A DNA stretch of 42,910 nt from assembly GCA_027448865.1 (NCBI GenBank), contig DAIDMR010000082.1:1-42910 (forward strand). Reading direction: 5' to 3'. The translations under genes and the position numbers were made by a program. Under the pieces are notes generated by a model, which had not been told where the DNA came from, ran no database searches, and saw nothing but the letters and a program-made list of their open reading frames with translations. Origin of the DNA: Vampirovibrio sp. Lineage in GTDB: Bacteria; Cyanobacteriota; Vampirovibrionia; Vampirovibrionales; Vampirovibrionaceae. This document shows positions 1-8,772 of the stretch, piece after piece; position 1 is the stretch's first letter, and every line of letters starts with the position of its first letter.

Positions 1-180
1 CCCAAGGAAAATCCGGCAGTGAAAGCCGCAGCGGTGACCGCGCTGGGTTATATCGATCGTCCCAACGATCCGGTGATCAAGGGGCTGCTGAATCGGGCGG
101 CTAAAGATCCCAATCAGGATGTTAAAAATGCCGTTCAACAGGTCAAATCCGGTTTGATGGGCGCAGCGGTACAAGGTTAA
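1..180 (+). CDS. C-terminal fragment of a HEAT-repeat-like protein
   Basis: Frame 1 is open from the first base to TAA at 178-180, giving the last 59 residues of a protein that starts before the window. The fragment has short helices with AAAVTALGYI and VKNAVQQVK patterns and a Pro-Asn-Asp turn, the look of paired amphipathic helices in HEAT or PBS-lyase repeats. Such proteins are usually scaffolds. Nothing catalytic is visible. A strong hairpin terminator about 60 bases downstream marks the end of its transcript. The repeat-family call is an inference from 59 residues. Confidence 0.6.
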   Translation, partial: PKENPAVKAAAVTALGYIDRPNDPVIKGLLNRAAKDPNQDVKNAVQQVKSGLMGAAVQG

Positions 181-238
181 TCTACCCAGTTCACCGGTTG
201 CTTCCGTCCCAACGGGATTTGCTCAGTCAAATAAACGG

Positions 239-280
239 ACAAAGTCGAAAGTCTAGAGGATTTTCGACTTTGTTTACTTG
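239..280 (+). terminator. Rho-independent terminator after the HEAT-like gene
   Basis: A perfect 12-bp inverted repeat (ACAAAGTCGAAA at 239-250 and TTTCGACTTTGT at 262-273) encloses an 11-base loop and runs into TTACTT. The stem is moderately AT-rich and the T tract is short. It sits directly after the stop at 180. Confidence 0.7.
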
Positions 281-569
281 AAATGAACAGAATCAGGCAT
301 TATGATAGAGAATGAGAAGCACATCAGTATCCATTTTTTGGTCATTCACCATTTCAGGAACAATCGGAGGGGCGTATGACCCGGGTTGTTTCAAGCCGGT
401 GACAATTGCTGCCGTTATTGATCTGCCGCTGCGGGTGTTTTTCGCCGAAGCATGCCCGCACTCCGGTAAAGGACAATGCCGCGATTCGATATGCTGCTCC
501 GCAATTCCGTTGTTTGCTCTAAGATGCCAATCATGCTGAACGCCTGCAATCAGGAGGACTGGACTCATT
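281..569. other. Intergenic stretch without a supported gene
   Basis: Two overlapping short open frames (about 75 and 91 codons, on opposite strands) lie here, but neither has a ribosome site or protein-like composition. A 6-bp inverted repeat (TGCGGG at 430-435, CCCGCA at 455-460) is the only small structure seen. The right end must hold the promoter of the next gene. Its ribosome site, AGGAGG at 552-557, is clear. Confidence 0.5.
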
Positions 570-2102
570 TTGAAGGCCTACTGTCTCAATCGGCTGTTGC
601 TGCGGAGCGCCCAGGTGCTTTTGAACGCGGTTGTCCTGATAGCGGTGCTTTCCACAGGGGCCGAGGCTCAGCGACCCTCGCCGGTACCGGTGGCGGCAAC
701 GCTACATAAGTTGCAATTTCTGGAGTCCGGGACACATACCCAGCTGGTTTTAACCCTGAGTCGCTCCCCGGAGGCCTTGGTGGTTCAGGATGATCCGGGC
801 AAGCCCATGACCATCAGCTTCAAGGCCGCCGCTTCCCCGGGCGACTTTCCGCAAAACCGAACGTTCAATCAGCCCAACCTCAAAGGGGTATTTATCGAAA
901 GCCGCAATGGGCGCATCCAGATCTTCGTCAAGCGTGTTTTGCCGGGCTCGGTCACGCTGGCTCGGCAAAATAGCCGATTAACCCTGAATATGCCTCATTT
1001 TTTGAGTCAGCCTGGCAATTCTCCAGAGAAGGCCAGCAGTCCCGGTCCGGAGCTTGCCCCGGGCATTCAGCACAGGCAATTGACGGAACGGCTACCAGCC
1101 GGGCCGGTTCGGGTGAACGTGCTGGAAATTGATCCGCAAAACCCCTCTGTGACCATTACACCGGCTTTGGCCTCCAACCGGATGGGAGCCAAGGCCAATG
1201 TGGCGGCCATGGTGGCAGGCCATCAGGCCGTTGCCGGAATCAATGGCTCTTTTTTCAAACAGGACAAAGGGATTCCGCTGGGCATCCTGATCATTAATCA
1301 GGAACTCATTTCCGGGCCGATTTACGATCGGGTGGCTATGGGTATTACGCCCAACAACGAGATCGTCATGGACCGGGTACGGCTGGGCGGCGAGGTTCTG
1401 TTGCCCGACCGCCGCCGGGTGCCTATCCACACCATTAACCAACCTCGGGTGAAGAGCAACCAGACCGTTTTATATACCTCCCGTTGGGGCAAGCAAGCAC
1501 CGCCCGTTCCTGAGGATGGATTGCAGATCCTGATTCGCCAGGATCGGGTTGCTGCAGTCTCCCAAACCGAAGCTCTTCCCATTCCGCAGGACGGTATGGT
1601 CCTGTCTGGCCCAGCCAGCCCGGAAATGCTGGCGCTAGGCAGTCTAAACCCGAATATACCGCTCAGCCTGAATGTGTATACACTGCCCGACTGGTCAGGA
1701 ATGAAGCATGCGGTGGGCGGAGGCCCCTGGCTGGTGAGGAACGGGACGCCCTATGTTGACCTTCAGGCGCAGCACTTTACCAGCAGAAGTCTGGGGAGTC
1801 GGGAGCCCCGCAGTGCCGTTGGGGTGACCGCACAGGGCAAAATGCTTCTGGTCACCGTGGATGGTCGACAAAAAGGTGTTTCCATCGGTATGACCCTGTA
1901 TGAGATGGCCTATCTGATGAAAAAATTGGGCGCCATCAACGCCATGAACCTGGATGGGGGGAGTTCCACCCAAATGTCGGTTTACGGGCGGACGGTCAAC
2001 CGCCCTTCAGCCGGTTCCATTGGGGTCAGTAACTCCTTGATCATTAAAACCGCCCCAACGGACACGGCAAGCAATCCGTCAGCGCCCCTGCCGGTCAAAT
2101 GA
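570..2102 (+). CDS. Secreted phosphodiester glycosidase (NAGPA) family protein with AMIN-like N-terminus
   Basis: The 510-residue protein starts at TTG (570), chosen because AGGAGG lies 12 bases upstream and a signal peptide follows at once (hydrophobic VVLIAVLSTGAEAQ). Residues about 40-145 are beta-rich and resemble an AMIN or other envelope-binding domain. Residues about 175-495 carry the NAGPA signature: GINGSFF, PLGILI, a GGGPWLVRNG block, SAVGVT with VDGR, and AMNLDGGSST near the end. The family removes N-acetylglucosamine or similar groups from phosphodiesters and in bacteria acts on cell-envelope polymers. The substrate here cannot be told. It is followed by a long non-coding stretch and then by two other proteins with AMIN-like N-termini, suggesting a cell-envelope locus. 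Family call firm, N-terminal domain call moderate. Confidence 0.85.
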   Translation: MKAYCLNRLLLRSAQVLLNAVVLIAVLSTGAEAQRPSPVPVAATLHKLQFLESGTHTQLVLTLSRSPEALVVQDDPGKPMTISFKAAASPGDFPQNRTFNQPNLKGVFIESRNGRIQIFVKRVLPGSVTLARQNSRLTLNMPHFLSQPGNSPEKASSPGPELAPGIQHRQLTERLPAGPVRVNVLEIDPQNPSVTITPALASNRMGAKANVAAMVAGHQAVAGINGSFFKQDKGIPLGILIINQELISGPIYDRVAMGITPNNEIVMDRVRLGGEVLLPDRRRVPIHTINQPRVKSNQTVLYTSRWGKQAPPVPEDGLQILIRQDRVAAVSQTEALPIPQDGMVLSGPASPEMLALGSLNPNIPLSLNVYTLPDWSGMKHAVGGGPWLVRNGTPYVDLQAQHFTSRSLGSREPRSAVGVTAQGKMLLVTVDGRQKGVSIGMTLYEMAYLMKKLGAINAMNLDGGSSTQMSVYGRTVNRPSAGSIGVSNSLIIKTAPTDTASNPSAPLPVK

Positions 2103-2175
2103 GTGGACAGGGGTGAACAGAGGGGAGAGATTCCGCCGTTGGGGATGGGGGACTGTGTGGCCTCCAGTAAGATTA

Positions 2176-2201
2176 TTCGATACGGATAAAAATGGTATAC
2201 T
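2176..2201 (+). promoter_or_regulatory. Possible sigma-70 promoter for the structured leader
   Basis: TATACT at 2196-2201 is a good -10 box in a locally AT-rich stretch. The -35 region is weak; TTCGAT at 2176 is too close for ideal spacing. Transcription from here would begin at about 2208, near the start of the structured stretch. Confidence 0.4.
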
Positions 2202-2203
2202 AG

Positions 2204-2364
2204 ATCAGGTTATAAAGCGGGAATACTGCGTCCTAACCTGATAAGGCCCCTTTCTGGCGCTGCCCGATCCGTCTGCGCCTGACTTCCGCTAAAAGTCTGT
2301 CAGCCCGGCTTCGAACCGGCTTCGAAAAAGTTGAAGAAGAAAAACAGGATCGAGGCATCGGGCA
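2204..2364 (+). ncRNA. Candidate structured leader or small RNA
   Basis: This non-coding segment (part of the 373-base gap 2103-2475) holds nested inverted repeats. ATCAGGTTA (2204-2212) pairs perfectly with TAACCTGAT (2233-2241). TGCCCGAT (2261-2268) pairs with ATCGGGCA (2357-2364) and closes a region of about 100 bases. Inside it lie CTGAC/GTCAG and CCGG/CCGG hairpins and a tandem GGCTTCGAA. No open frame or T-run terminator is seen, so it could be a 5' leader of the AMIN/TPR gene rather than a free RNA. I do not recognise it as 6S, SRP, RNase P or tmRNA. Confidence 0.4.
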
Positions 2365-2475
2365 GTTAGCATCATCAGTATTAATGGAACTCAGGGAAAC
2401 TCAGGAACTCATTTTATAGGCGCGTGAATCATCGCCAGTCCGTGTTCTAAACGGTATCAGCCGGGGCATTATCAG

Positions 2476-5106
2476 ATGAATTTTAAGGATTCCACGAAGT
2501 TGAACAGCAGCATGGTGTCACTTTCTAGACAAATATCCCTGATTAGCCTCACCGGTTTGGCCCTGCTTTGTCTGGTCAATCCGGTATGGGCCGTGGATGG
2601 CAGGATTCAGGATATTCGCTATGACGCGGCCAGTCGGCATTTTCAAATCAATTCCGCCGGAAATGTAAAAGCCACGGTCAACACCCTGAATATCGCCGGG
2701 CACAAGCGCATTATCATTGACATTGACAATGCCGAAATTGGCACGGAGCTGCCCCGGGATGTCCAATTGCTGCACACGCTGTCTCGGCAGTTGCCGGCCC
2801 TGAAGAATGTAACCGTCAACCAGTACGCTGGAAACGGACGTCCCATTGTCCGTATTTTGTTTGACATTGAAGGCGAGCCCGGTACCATTCGTCTGGTGCG
2901 CAATCAGGGGGCTCAAATTGAGCTGGAATTCAACGAGTCTGCCAACTGGACAGCGGCCCGCAGCACGTATGGCCCGCCGATGACTTCCAGAAACCGGACG
3001 GAAACCCCTCAGCCCGTTCAAAGCGACTATACGGACGTTGACTTGCGCCGTACCCTGGCCATCATGAACCAGAAGTATGACCTGCTGGCCCAGGAAAACC
3101 AATACCTCAAGACCCGGCTTTTATCCCTGGAGCAAAATAGCGGCGCTCAGCAAAGCCAGCAACAAAACAATCGGGAAGAGCAAATCCGGTTAAAAAGTGA
3201 ACTGGAACGGCTCAAGGCTGAAAATGGTAATCTGCAAACGCGCCTGATGTCGCTTTCTGCGGAAAAGCAGCGACCTGATCCGGCGCTGTATGCCAAAGAT
3301 TCCGAAATTAATCGGCTAAAAACCGAAAATCAGGCGCTGAATAGTCGATTGACTGCGGCCTTGAGCGCCAGTAACGAGTCTGGTTTATCGGCCATGAAGC
3401 AGAGTCTGGCGGAACTCAATCGGCGTTATGAGTTACTGGTCAGTGAAAATCAGGGCCTGAAAAGTAAATTGAGCGCACAAAGTGGTCAAACCAGTAGCGC
3501 GCAGACCTACAAAGCGGAAGTCGAGCGCCTCAGCCAAAGCTATCAGTCTCTATTGACCGAGAATAACCGCTTGAAGTCTGAACTGGGTCAAAGCAAAGCC
3601 ACGGCGGCCAAGACTCCCCCCATCAAGGACACTGACCTGGCGGCCCTGAGAAGCCAGCTGGTTACGGCGCAAACGTCACTGGGAGAGTCGATACAGACCA
3701 TCAACCAGCAAAACAAGGAAATCGCGTTTTTAAAGAATCAGGTGAATCAGGTTAAAAACGGGCTGAACGCTTCCTCCAAAGAGCAAATCGCCACGCTGCA
3801 AGCCGAAATTGATACCTTGCGCAAGAATGCGGCATCCAGTAAAGTCAGTAACGCCGACAAGCAAGTCATCGAGCAGCTCAGGCAGGATAAGCTGGCCATG
3901 CAAAACGAGCTGGAGGCTTTGCGCAAGAGCGCCTCTGCCAGCAAGGGCAACAGTGCCGATCAACAGCGGATTGCGCAATTAACGCAAGACAAACAGACTC
4001 TGCAAAACGAGCTGGACTCCCTGCGCAAGAGCGCCCTTGCCAGCAAGGGCAAAAACGCCGATAAGCAGCTGATCGCCCAGTTAACGCAAGACAAACACGC
4101 CCTGCAAAGCGAGCTGGAACGCCTGAGCGCAAGCCAGAGTCAGGCTGCGGAGAATCAGGAGAAAGCCGCTCAACTGCAATCGCAAGTGGCCAGTTTGCAA
4201 TCGGACTTGTCCAGCCCGAAAGCGCAGTATGAAAAAGCCAGTCAGGAGGCCTTACAAGCTAAACAGGCCCTGAAAGCGGCAAACAGCAAAACCGCCACGG
4301 CGTCCGGCTCGACCAAGACCACCTCAAGCCCGACCCAGCAAAAGCAAATCCAGAGCCTGACCCAGCAATTGGCCAGTCTGAAGCAGGAAAACAGTAGTCT
4401 GCGGGAGAGTTTAAGCAACGCCAGCGTCAGTAATCGCAAGTCTGGCCCCACCAACGCCGAAGCGGAACAGAATTATCAGGCCGGAAAAACGGCCATTGGC
4501 GAGAAAAAGATGAGTGTGGCTCTGGATAGCCTGAAGAAGGCCACCCTTCTGGATCAGGACAACAGCAAATACGTGGTGGACTACAGCATTGCATTGGCCG
4601 AAGACCGCCAGTTCGCCGAGGCCATTGATGTACTCCGCCGCTACATCCAGCGCAATCCGGGAGATCGGGAGGCCTACAACCAGCTGGGTAAAATATACCT
4701 GCTGAATGACCAGCCCGATGCCGCCAATCAGGCTTTTACCCGGGCCATCCCGGTCAGCGTGCTGAACAACTACGCCACGTCTCTTAAAAAACTGGGCAGT
4801 ACCGCCGAAGCGGAATCCATTTTCAAGCTGGCTCTGAGCATCAACCCCAAGGATAGTGAAATTCTGTTTAACCTGGGCAACCTTTACAATGCGGAAAACA
4901 AGCTGGAGGAGGCCCGGAACAAGTATCTGGAAGCCATTCAGATACGGCCCGGCTTTGCCGAGGCCCACTATAACCTGGGCCTGATTTTTTCCAAGCTGGG
5001 CGATAACCCCAAAGCGGTTCAGCATCTGGAAAAATATTTGCAACTATCCCCCAATGCCCGCAATGCGGAGACTATTCGGGCTTATATGCAAAAGTTAAAA
5101 GCCTAA
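2476..5106 (+). CDS. Exported AMIN domain, coiled-coil and TPR protein
   Basis: The 876-residue protein begins with a long signal sequence (hydrophobic SLTGLALLCLVNPVWA, cleavage near residue 39). Residues about 40-155 form an AMIN-like beta domain (GHKRIIIDIDNA and PIVRILFDIEG strands). Residues about 190-645 are a long coiled coil rich in Gln, Lys, Glu and Leu with internal 34-residue repeats. Residues about 665-876 are at least five TPR motifs (YNQLGKIYLL, LFNLGNLYNAEN, AHYNLGLIFSKLGD). AMIN domains are known to hold proteins at the periplasmic wall, and TPRs bind proteins, so this may be an envelope scaffold. The ribosome site is weak; an internal ATG at 2512 is an alternative start. A similar protein follows 14 bases downstream, probably in one transcript. 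Confidence 0.8.
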   Translation: MNFKDSTKLNSSMVSLSRQISLISLTGLALLCLVNPVWAVDGRIQDIRYDAASRHFQINSAGNVKATVNTLNIAGHKRIIIDIDNAEIGTELPRDVQLLHTLSRQLPALKNVTVNQYAGNGRPIVRILFDIEGEPGTIRLVRNQGAQIELEFNESANWTAARSTYGPPMTSRNRTETPQPVQSDYTDVDLRRTLAIMNQKYDLLAQENQYLKTRLLSLEQNSGAQQSQQQNNREEQIRLKSELERLKAENGNLQTRLMSLSAEKQRPDPALYAKDSEINRLKTENQALNSRLTAALSASNESGLSAMKQSLAELNRRYELLVSENQGLKSKLSAQSGQTSSAQTYKAEVERLSQSYQSLLTENNRLKSELGQSKATAAKTPPIKDTDLAALRSQLVTAQTSLGESIQTINQQNKEIAFLKNQVNQVKNGLNASSKEQIATLQAEIDTLRKNAASSKVSNADKQVIEQLRQDKLAMQNELEALRKSASASKGNSADQQRIAQLTQDKQTLQNELDSLRKSALASKGKNADKQLIAQLTQDKHALQSELERLSASQSQAAENQEKAAQLQSQVASLQSDLSSPKAQYEKASQEALQAKQALKAANSKTATASGSTKTTSSPTQQKQIQSLTQQLASLKQENSSLRESLSNASVSNRKSGPTNAEAEQNYQAGKTAIGEKKMSVALDSLKKATLLDQDNSKYVVDYSIALAEDRQFAEAIDVLRRYIQRNPGDREAYNQLGKIYLLNDQPDAANQAFTRAIPVSVLNNYATSLKKLGSTAEAESIFKLALSINPKDSEILFNLGNLYNAENKLEEARNKYLEAIQIRPGFAEAHYNLGLIFSKLGDNPKAVQHLEKYLQLSPNARNAETIRAYMQKLKA
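3817..4122 (+). repeat. Three 102-bp tandem units in the coiled-coil coding region
   Basis: Units start at 3817, 3919 and 4021, each exactly 102 bp (34 codons) apart and beginning with LRKNA or LRKSA followed by an Ala-Ser-Lys-rich linker and an AQLTQDK-type helix. The second and third units are much more alike in DNA than the first, pointing to fairly recent duplication. Copy number may vary between strains. Confidence 0.75.
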
Positions 5107-5120
5107 CCTGAGGGTAATCA

Positions 5121-7217
5121 GTGGGTGAGTTGAGGAGACAAACCCTTAAAATTTCAGCGCTTTGCCTGCTGTCCGGTTTAGGCTGGGCGGCTCTGGCCGC
5201 CGTGTGGGGAGAGGGCACCAACCAGATCACTGATATTCAGCTGACACCCAACGGGAACCTCTCTTTTACAGTGAACGGGGCGGGATTTGATCCGCTGTTG
5301 CTGGTGCGCCCTGTTCCTCAGGGGCGTTACCAGATTACCATCGCCTCCCGGGAGGCCCGATTGAATGGCCCCCGGGAACGCCCACTGGCCGAGCAGATTC
5401 AAGCCCGGATTCCTGCCATTGAGTCTATCCTGTTATCCGGGGATGACACGGGTTTTCAGTTGAACCTGACCAGCTGGCAAAAACTCCAGCCTCAAATTCT
5501 CAGCAATACGCCCGGCCAGATTGTGGTGACCCTGGTGGGAAACCATCAGCGTCCCCCTCAAAATCAAGCCCGGTCTGCCTCTCACAGTCGGCCAGAGCCT
5601 GTGCCCCCGATCAAGCCCCCTGCCAGCTCACAGGCGGCTGTAAAGCCTCCAGGGCCTGCCAGCGCCCAGGTGAAGCCCCTTCCCGTGAAAGCCGCCCCGC
5701 CTCAGTCCAGTGCGGAAGTGGCCTTGGAAAAGTCCGCTCCTGCGCCAGCGGCTGAAAAAAGGGAAAGTCAGCGGGTCTTACCTGTAAAAGCGGCTCCCAA
5801 GTTGAAGGAGGCTTCTTCTTCCGCTACTTCTGCCAATGCCACAGCAGCCCCATCCTCCGCTCCTTCGACCACAGCGGCCCCTTCGGGGTCTGCCAGCGTG
5901 AAAGCGGCTGAGCCGGTAAGGAGACACCCGGTCGTGCCTGTCGCCGCATCCCCCCTCAAGGCGGGCTCAGACATCCAGCGTGCCTCTGTGCCCGTTAGAC
6001 TGACTTCCATTGCGCCGAAAGCCCTTGAAATGGACTGGTTACCCCTTCAACGCACATCCGGGAAGTCCGGGTTGCCTGAAATGACGCATCCCGACCCTAC
6101 ACTGGAAGCGTTGAATTTCCTCAGTCAGGGTGAACCGGCGAAGCCCACAAACACGGCTTCAGGCACGTCCTCAGACACGTCCTCAATCTTGCCGAACGCG
6201 CCGGAGGCATTCCCCTTGCGCTTACAGAAAACCCCGGCTGGCTATCAACTCCCCACGGCCACACCAGGGCAACCCGATACGGTCAGTCAGGGCGTCGATG
6301 CCCTGATTTTGGGTAATGAATACAGTGTGCTTCAGGAACCGACCCTGCAACGGGCGGCGGACGATGTTCGAAACGGGCGACTGGACAACGCCGAAGTCAC
6401 CTTGCAAGGCTTTCTGGCCCGGGAGCCGGATCATCCGCAGGCCAATTATTTGCTGGCCCTGATCTATCTATCACCCGCCAATCCAGTGACGCCCAACGAG
6501 GCTGGCAACAGTCGCCAGCAGCAGGCGCAACGTTTACTGGAAACCCTTCAAGCCCGGCAGCCCCGTCTGCCGGTTTACCAGCAACTGATTGGGCTGGCCA
6601 TAACGCAAAATCAGGCTGAGACTGCCTCGGATCTTCTCAAGGAGGCTCTACGACAGTTTCCGGACAATGCCTGGCTGTGGTACCTGCAAGGAAGGGGGCT
6701 GGAGGAGGTCAAACACTGGGAGGCGGCAAAATCGGCCTACACACAGGCATTGGCACTGGATGGCAATCACCCGGAGTATCTCTACCGGCTGGCCCTGATG
6801 CATATGAAACAGGAAAACTGGGCGGCCTGTGCCCGGGTCTTGAATCGGGCGCTGGCCATCGCCCCGGACGATGCCCGCTTTCTGAAGTTGATGGGCTACC
6901 TGAGCGAGAAGCAGGGTGTTCCCTCGGCGGCGGGCCATTATTACCAAGCGGCCCTGCAAACGGATGTCATGCTCTACTATGGGCGTTTGCTGCTGCATCA
7001 GAAACGAACCGCCGAAGCGCTGTCTTTTTATCAGGCTGTCGAGAGTGTGGCGGAGAATGATCCTGATCTGCTCCTGAGCCTGGGCACCCTGTACACCGAG
7101 GCCAAGGCGGCTCAGCGCGCCCAAACTGTGTTAAAGCGGTTGATCCAGCTGGTGCCCGACGCCAAGGATCCCCGGCAAGGTCAGGCCAGAGCCATGCTGA
7201 GGCAGGCCAGAAACTAG
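5121..7217 (+). CDS. Exported protein with AMIN-like head, Pro/Ala-rich linker and TPR tail
   Basis: The 698-residue protein starts at GTG 5121, supported by GAGGG 6 bases upstream. A signal peptide (LCLLSGLGWAALAAVW) is followed by a beta-rich domain to about residue 145 that resembles a diverged AMIN domain. A low-complexity linker rich in Pro, Ala, Ser and Lys spans about 150-300. The C-terminal 300 residues contain TPR-like repeats (LYRLALMHMKQENWAACARV, LLLSLGTLYTEAKAAQRA). Its architecture parallels the preceding gene, with a disordered linker in place of the coiled coil. It most likely works with that protein in the envelope. The exact role is unknown. Confidence 0.75.
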   Translation: MGELRRQTLKISALCLLSGLGWAALAAVWGEGTNQITDIQLTPNGNLSFTVNGAGFDPLLLVRPVPQGRYQITIASREARLNGPRERPLAEQIQARIPAIESILLSGDDTGFQLNLTSWQKLQPQILSNTPGQIVVTLVGNHQRPPQNQARSASHSRPEPVPPIKPPASSQAAVKPPGPASAQVKPLPVKAAPPQSSAEVALEKSAPAPAAEKRESQRVLPVKAAPKLKEASSSATSANATAAPSSAPSTTAAPSGSASVKAAEPVRRHPVVPVAASPLKAGSDIQRASVPVRLTSIAPKALEMDWLPLQRTSGKSGLPEMTHPDPTLEALNFLSQGEPAKPTNTASGTSSDTSSILPNAPEAFPLRLQKTPAGYQLPTATPGQPDTVSQGVDALILGNEYSVLQEPTLQRAADDVRNGRLDNAEVTLQGFLAREPDHPQANYLLALIYLSPANPVTPNEAGNSRQQQAQRLLETLQARQPRLPVYQQLIGLAITQNQAETASDLLKEALRQFPDNAWLWYLQGRGLEEVKHWEAAKSAYTQALALDGNHPEYLYRLALMHMKQENWAACARVLNRALAIAPDDARFLKLMGYLSEKQGVPSAAGHYYQAALQTDVMLYYGRLLLHQKRTAEALSFYQAVESVAENDPDLLLSLGTLYTEAKAAQRAQTVLKRLIQLVPDAKDPRQGQARAMLRQARN

Positions 7218-7238
7218 TTCAAGGGCCAGCTGACACCA

Positions 7239-8504
7239 TCAGCACTGCTCCGGCCCGGAGAAGGTTCCGCCAGCCACATCATCCACATACCGGGTCAATC
7301 GCTGATAATCTTTCTCTCCCAGCCGATGGTGGGTGTCCTCCCAGATCGACAGCCTTTTTTGACCAGGGTGCCTGTAAAACGGGCTAGCGGTCTGTGAGCC
7401 CGTCGCTTCAAACATCTGCTCAACCTGCCGCATGGGGATGTACTTGTCATTTCGGCCCCGCACAAAGTGTACCGGCGTTTTGGTGAGCTGCCTCAAGGGG
7501 GTGACCCCATCCATATCCAGCCGAATGCGATTCTCATTCAGCAGCCAGCCCAGCTTGAAGCGATCCCGAATGTGGACAAATACCTGTTTGAATGAAGGCA
7601 GCGGGTTGACCAGAATCAGTGCTTTCAAGGGGTTTTCATCCATTTGTTCCAGAACGCGAGCCGTATAAGCGCCTACCATGCTACCCAGTGAATTGCCCAC
7701 ATGAATTTGCCGGGAAAGTGGAATGTCCAGTCCGCGACTGCTTTTGGCGTACAGGCTTACCGCCACGCCTGATTTGTTCAGGGCGTCCGGGGTGGCGATG
7801 CCCCCACTGCGTCCAAAGCCGGGGTAATCATAGAGCAACAGGCCCAGCTTTCTTTGCCGAAAAACCTGCATAACCCGCTCTAGGTGCATCATGTTACTGC
7901 CGCGTCCATGATGGAGAACCACCGTGGGCCGTCCGGCGGGGGCGGGGATATGCCAGGCGTGAATTTTCAACTTGTCCAGTGTGGCATCCAGTTCTACACC
8001 GGCTTTGACCAGACACGCACGGTTTTCCTCCAGAACCTGTTTCATGTTGATGTATCGTTCCTGAACCAACGCTCCTAGCGTGGTGTCTTTCAGGTATCTC
8101 AGATCCGGCTTTTCCTTGGGCCCGGTTAAAAAGCGGTGCGCCGACAGTTTCTCAATGCGGGTGGATAAGGCTTTGGGCAGAGGCACAAAGATCAGCGACC
8201 ACAGGCACAAGCCACCCAGCATCTTCATCCAGTCCACGGCGTAACGCAGGGAGAGCAGACCGCCGATTGAAGTTTTTCGCAACCGCTGCGGTAATTTTCG
8301 CCAGAAACACGGTTGTGCTTTCCCGCTTGCCTCCGGGGAATCGTGAGGGACACGCTGGCCGATGCCCGCCGTGGAAGGCCGCTGAGAAGTCGCCGCCGGG
8401 TGGGGTGTGGACGTGGCCACAGCCGCACGCTGATGAGATGAATTCGGGGTTCCGGTCTGTGGTGATGAGACAGCGGAGACGGACAATTGACTCACGATTG
8501 ACAC
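7239..8504 (-). CDS. Alpha/beta hydrolase, probably membrane-associated
   Basis: The 421-residue protein has an unusual first 80 residues rich in Ser, Thr, Pro and Gln, then a hydrophobic segment (MLGGLCLWSLIFVPL, about 94-108). The hydrolase core follows: a VVLHHGRGSN oxyanion-type loop (about 196), LLLYDYPGFGRSGG, the nucleophile elbow GNSLGS (Ser near residue 270), RGRNDKYIP with the likely catalytic Asp, and DTHHRLG with the likely His near the C-terminus. The fold is the one found in BEM46/ABHD-type hydrolases. The substrate cannot be read. It is convergent with the preceding TPR gene, 21 bases apart with no evident terminator between them. Confidence 0.75.
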   Translation of the reverse strand: MSIVSQLSVSAVSSPQTGTPNSSHQRAAVATSTPHPAATSQRPSTAGIGQRVPHDSPEASGKAQPCFWRKLPQRLRKTSIGGLLSLRYAVDWMKMLGGLCLWSLIFVPLPKALSTRIEKLSAHRFLTGPKEKPDLRYLKDTTLGALVQERYINMKQVLEENRACLVKAGVELDATLDKLKIHAWHIPAPAGRPTVVLHHGRGSNMMHLERVMQVFRQRKLGLLLYDYPGFGRSGGIATPDALNKSGVAVSLYAKSSRGLDIPLSRQIHVGNSLGSMVGAYTARVLEQMDENPLKALILVNPLPSFKQVFVHIRDRFKLGWLLNENRIRLDMDGVTPLRQLTKTPVHFVRGRNDKYIPMRQVEQMFEATGSQTASPFYRHPGQKRLSIWEDTHHRLGEKDYQRLTRYVDDVAGGTFSGPEQC

Positions 8505-8626
8505 TCTACGATTCAGCTTGTGATGGGGGTAATTACATGAACGTAAAACATGATTTTTAATGCCCGCCGGAGTTGCCTGCCAGATCGGCCTGATTCGGGT
8601 AATCCGACCGATTACAGACTTGCCTG

Positions 8627-8655
8627 TTCACTTTGCGTAGCCAATTGCTTATAGT
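8627..8655 (+). promoter_or_regulatory. Likely promoter for the multi-pass membrane protein
   Basis: TTCACT (8627-8632) and TATAGT (8650-8655) are spaced by 17 bases on the plus strand, about 120 bases upstream of the ATG at 8773. A short inverted repeat GTAATC/GATTAC lies just upstream (about 8599-8615). Confidence 0.35.
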
Positions 8656-8772
8656 GGGTGTACGCTGTTACGGTGCAAGCTTGGCATATCCGCTGGCATA
8701 CCCGCGCCTCAGCCCCATCTTTTCAATAGGCAGTCACTTGTTAGTCTTGAGTCAGGGACACGGTCCGACGGC

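Noticed and set aside
312-539. 75-codon plus-strand frame and the opposing 91-codon frame in the first gap
   Set aside because: No ribosome sites, composition not protein-like, no recognised motif.
2204-2364. Identification as 6S, SRP or tmRNA
   Set aside because: Size and motifs do not match; for example, no GGAA-type SRP tetraloop motif and no tag-encoding frame were seen.
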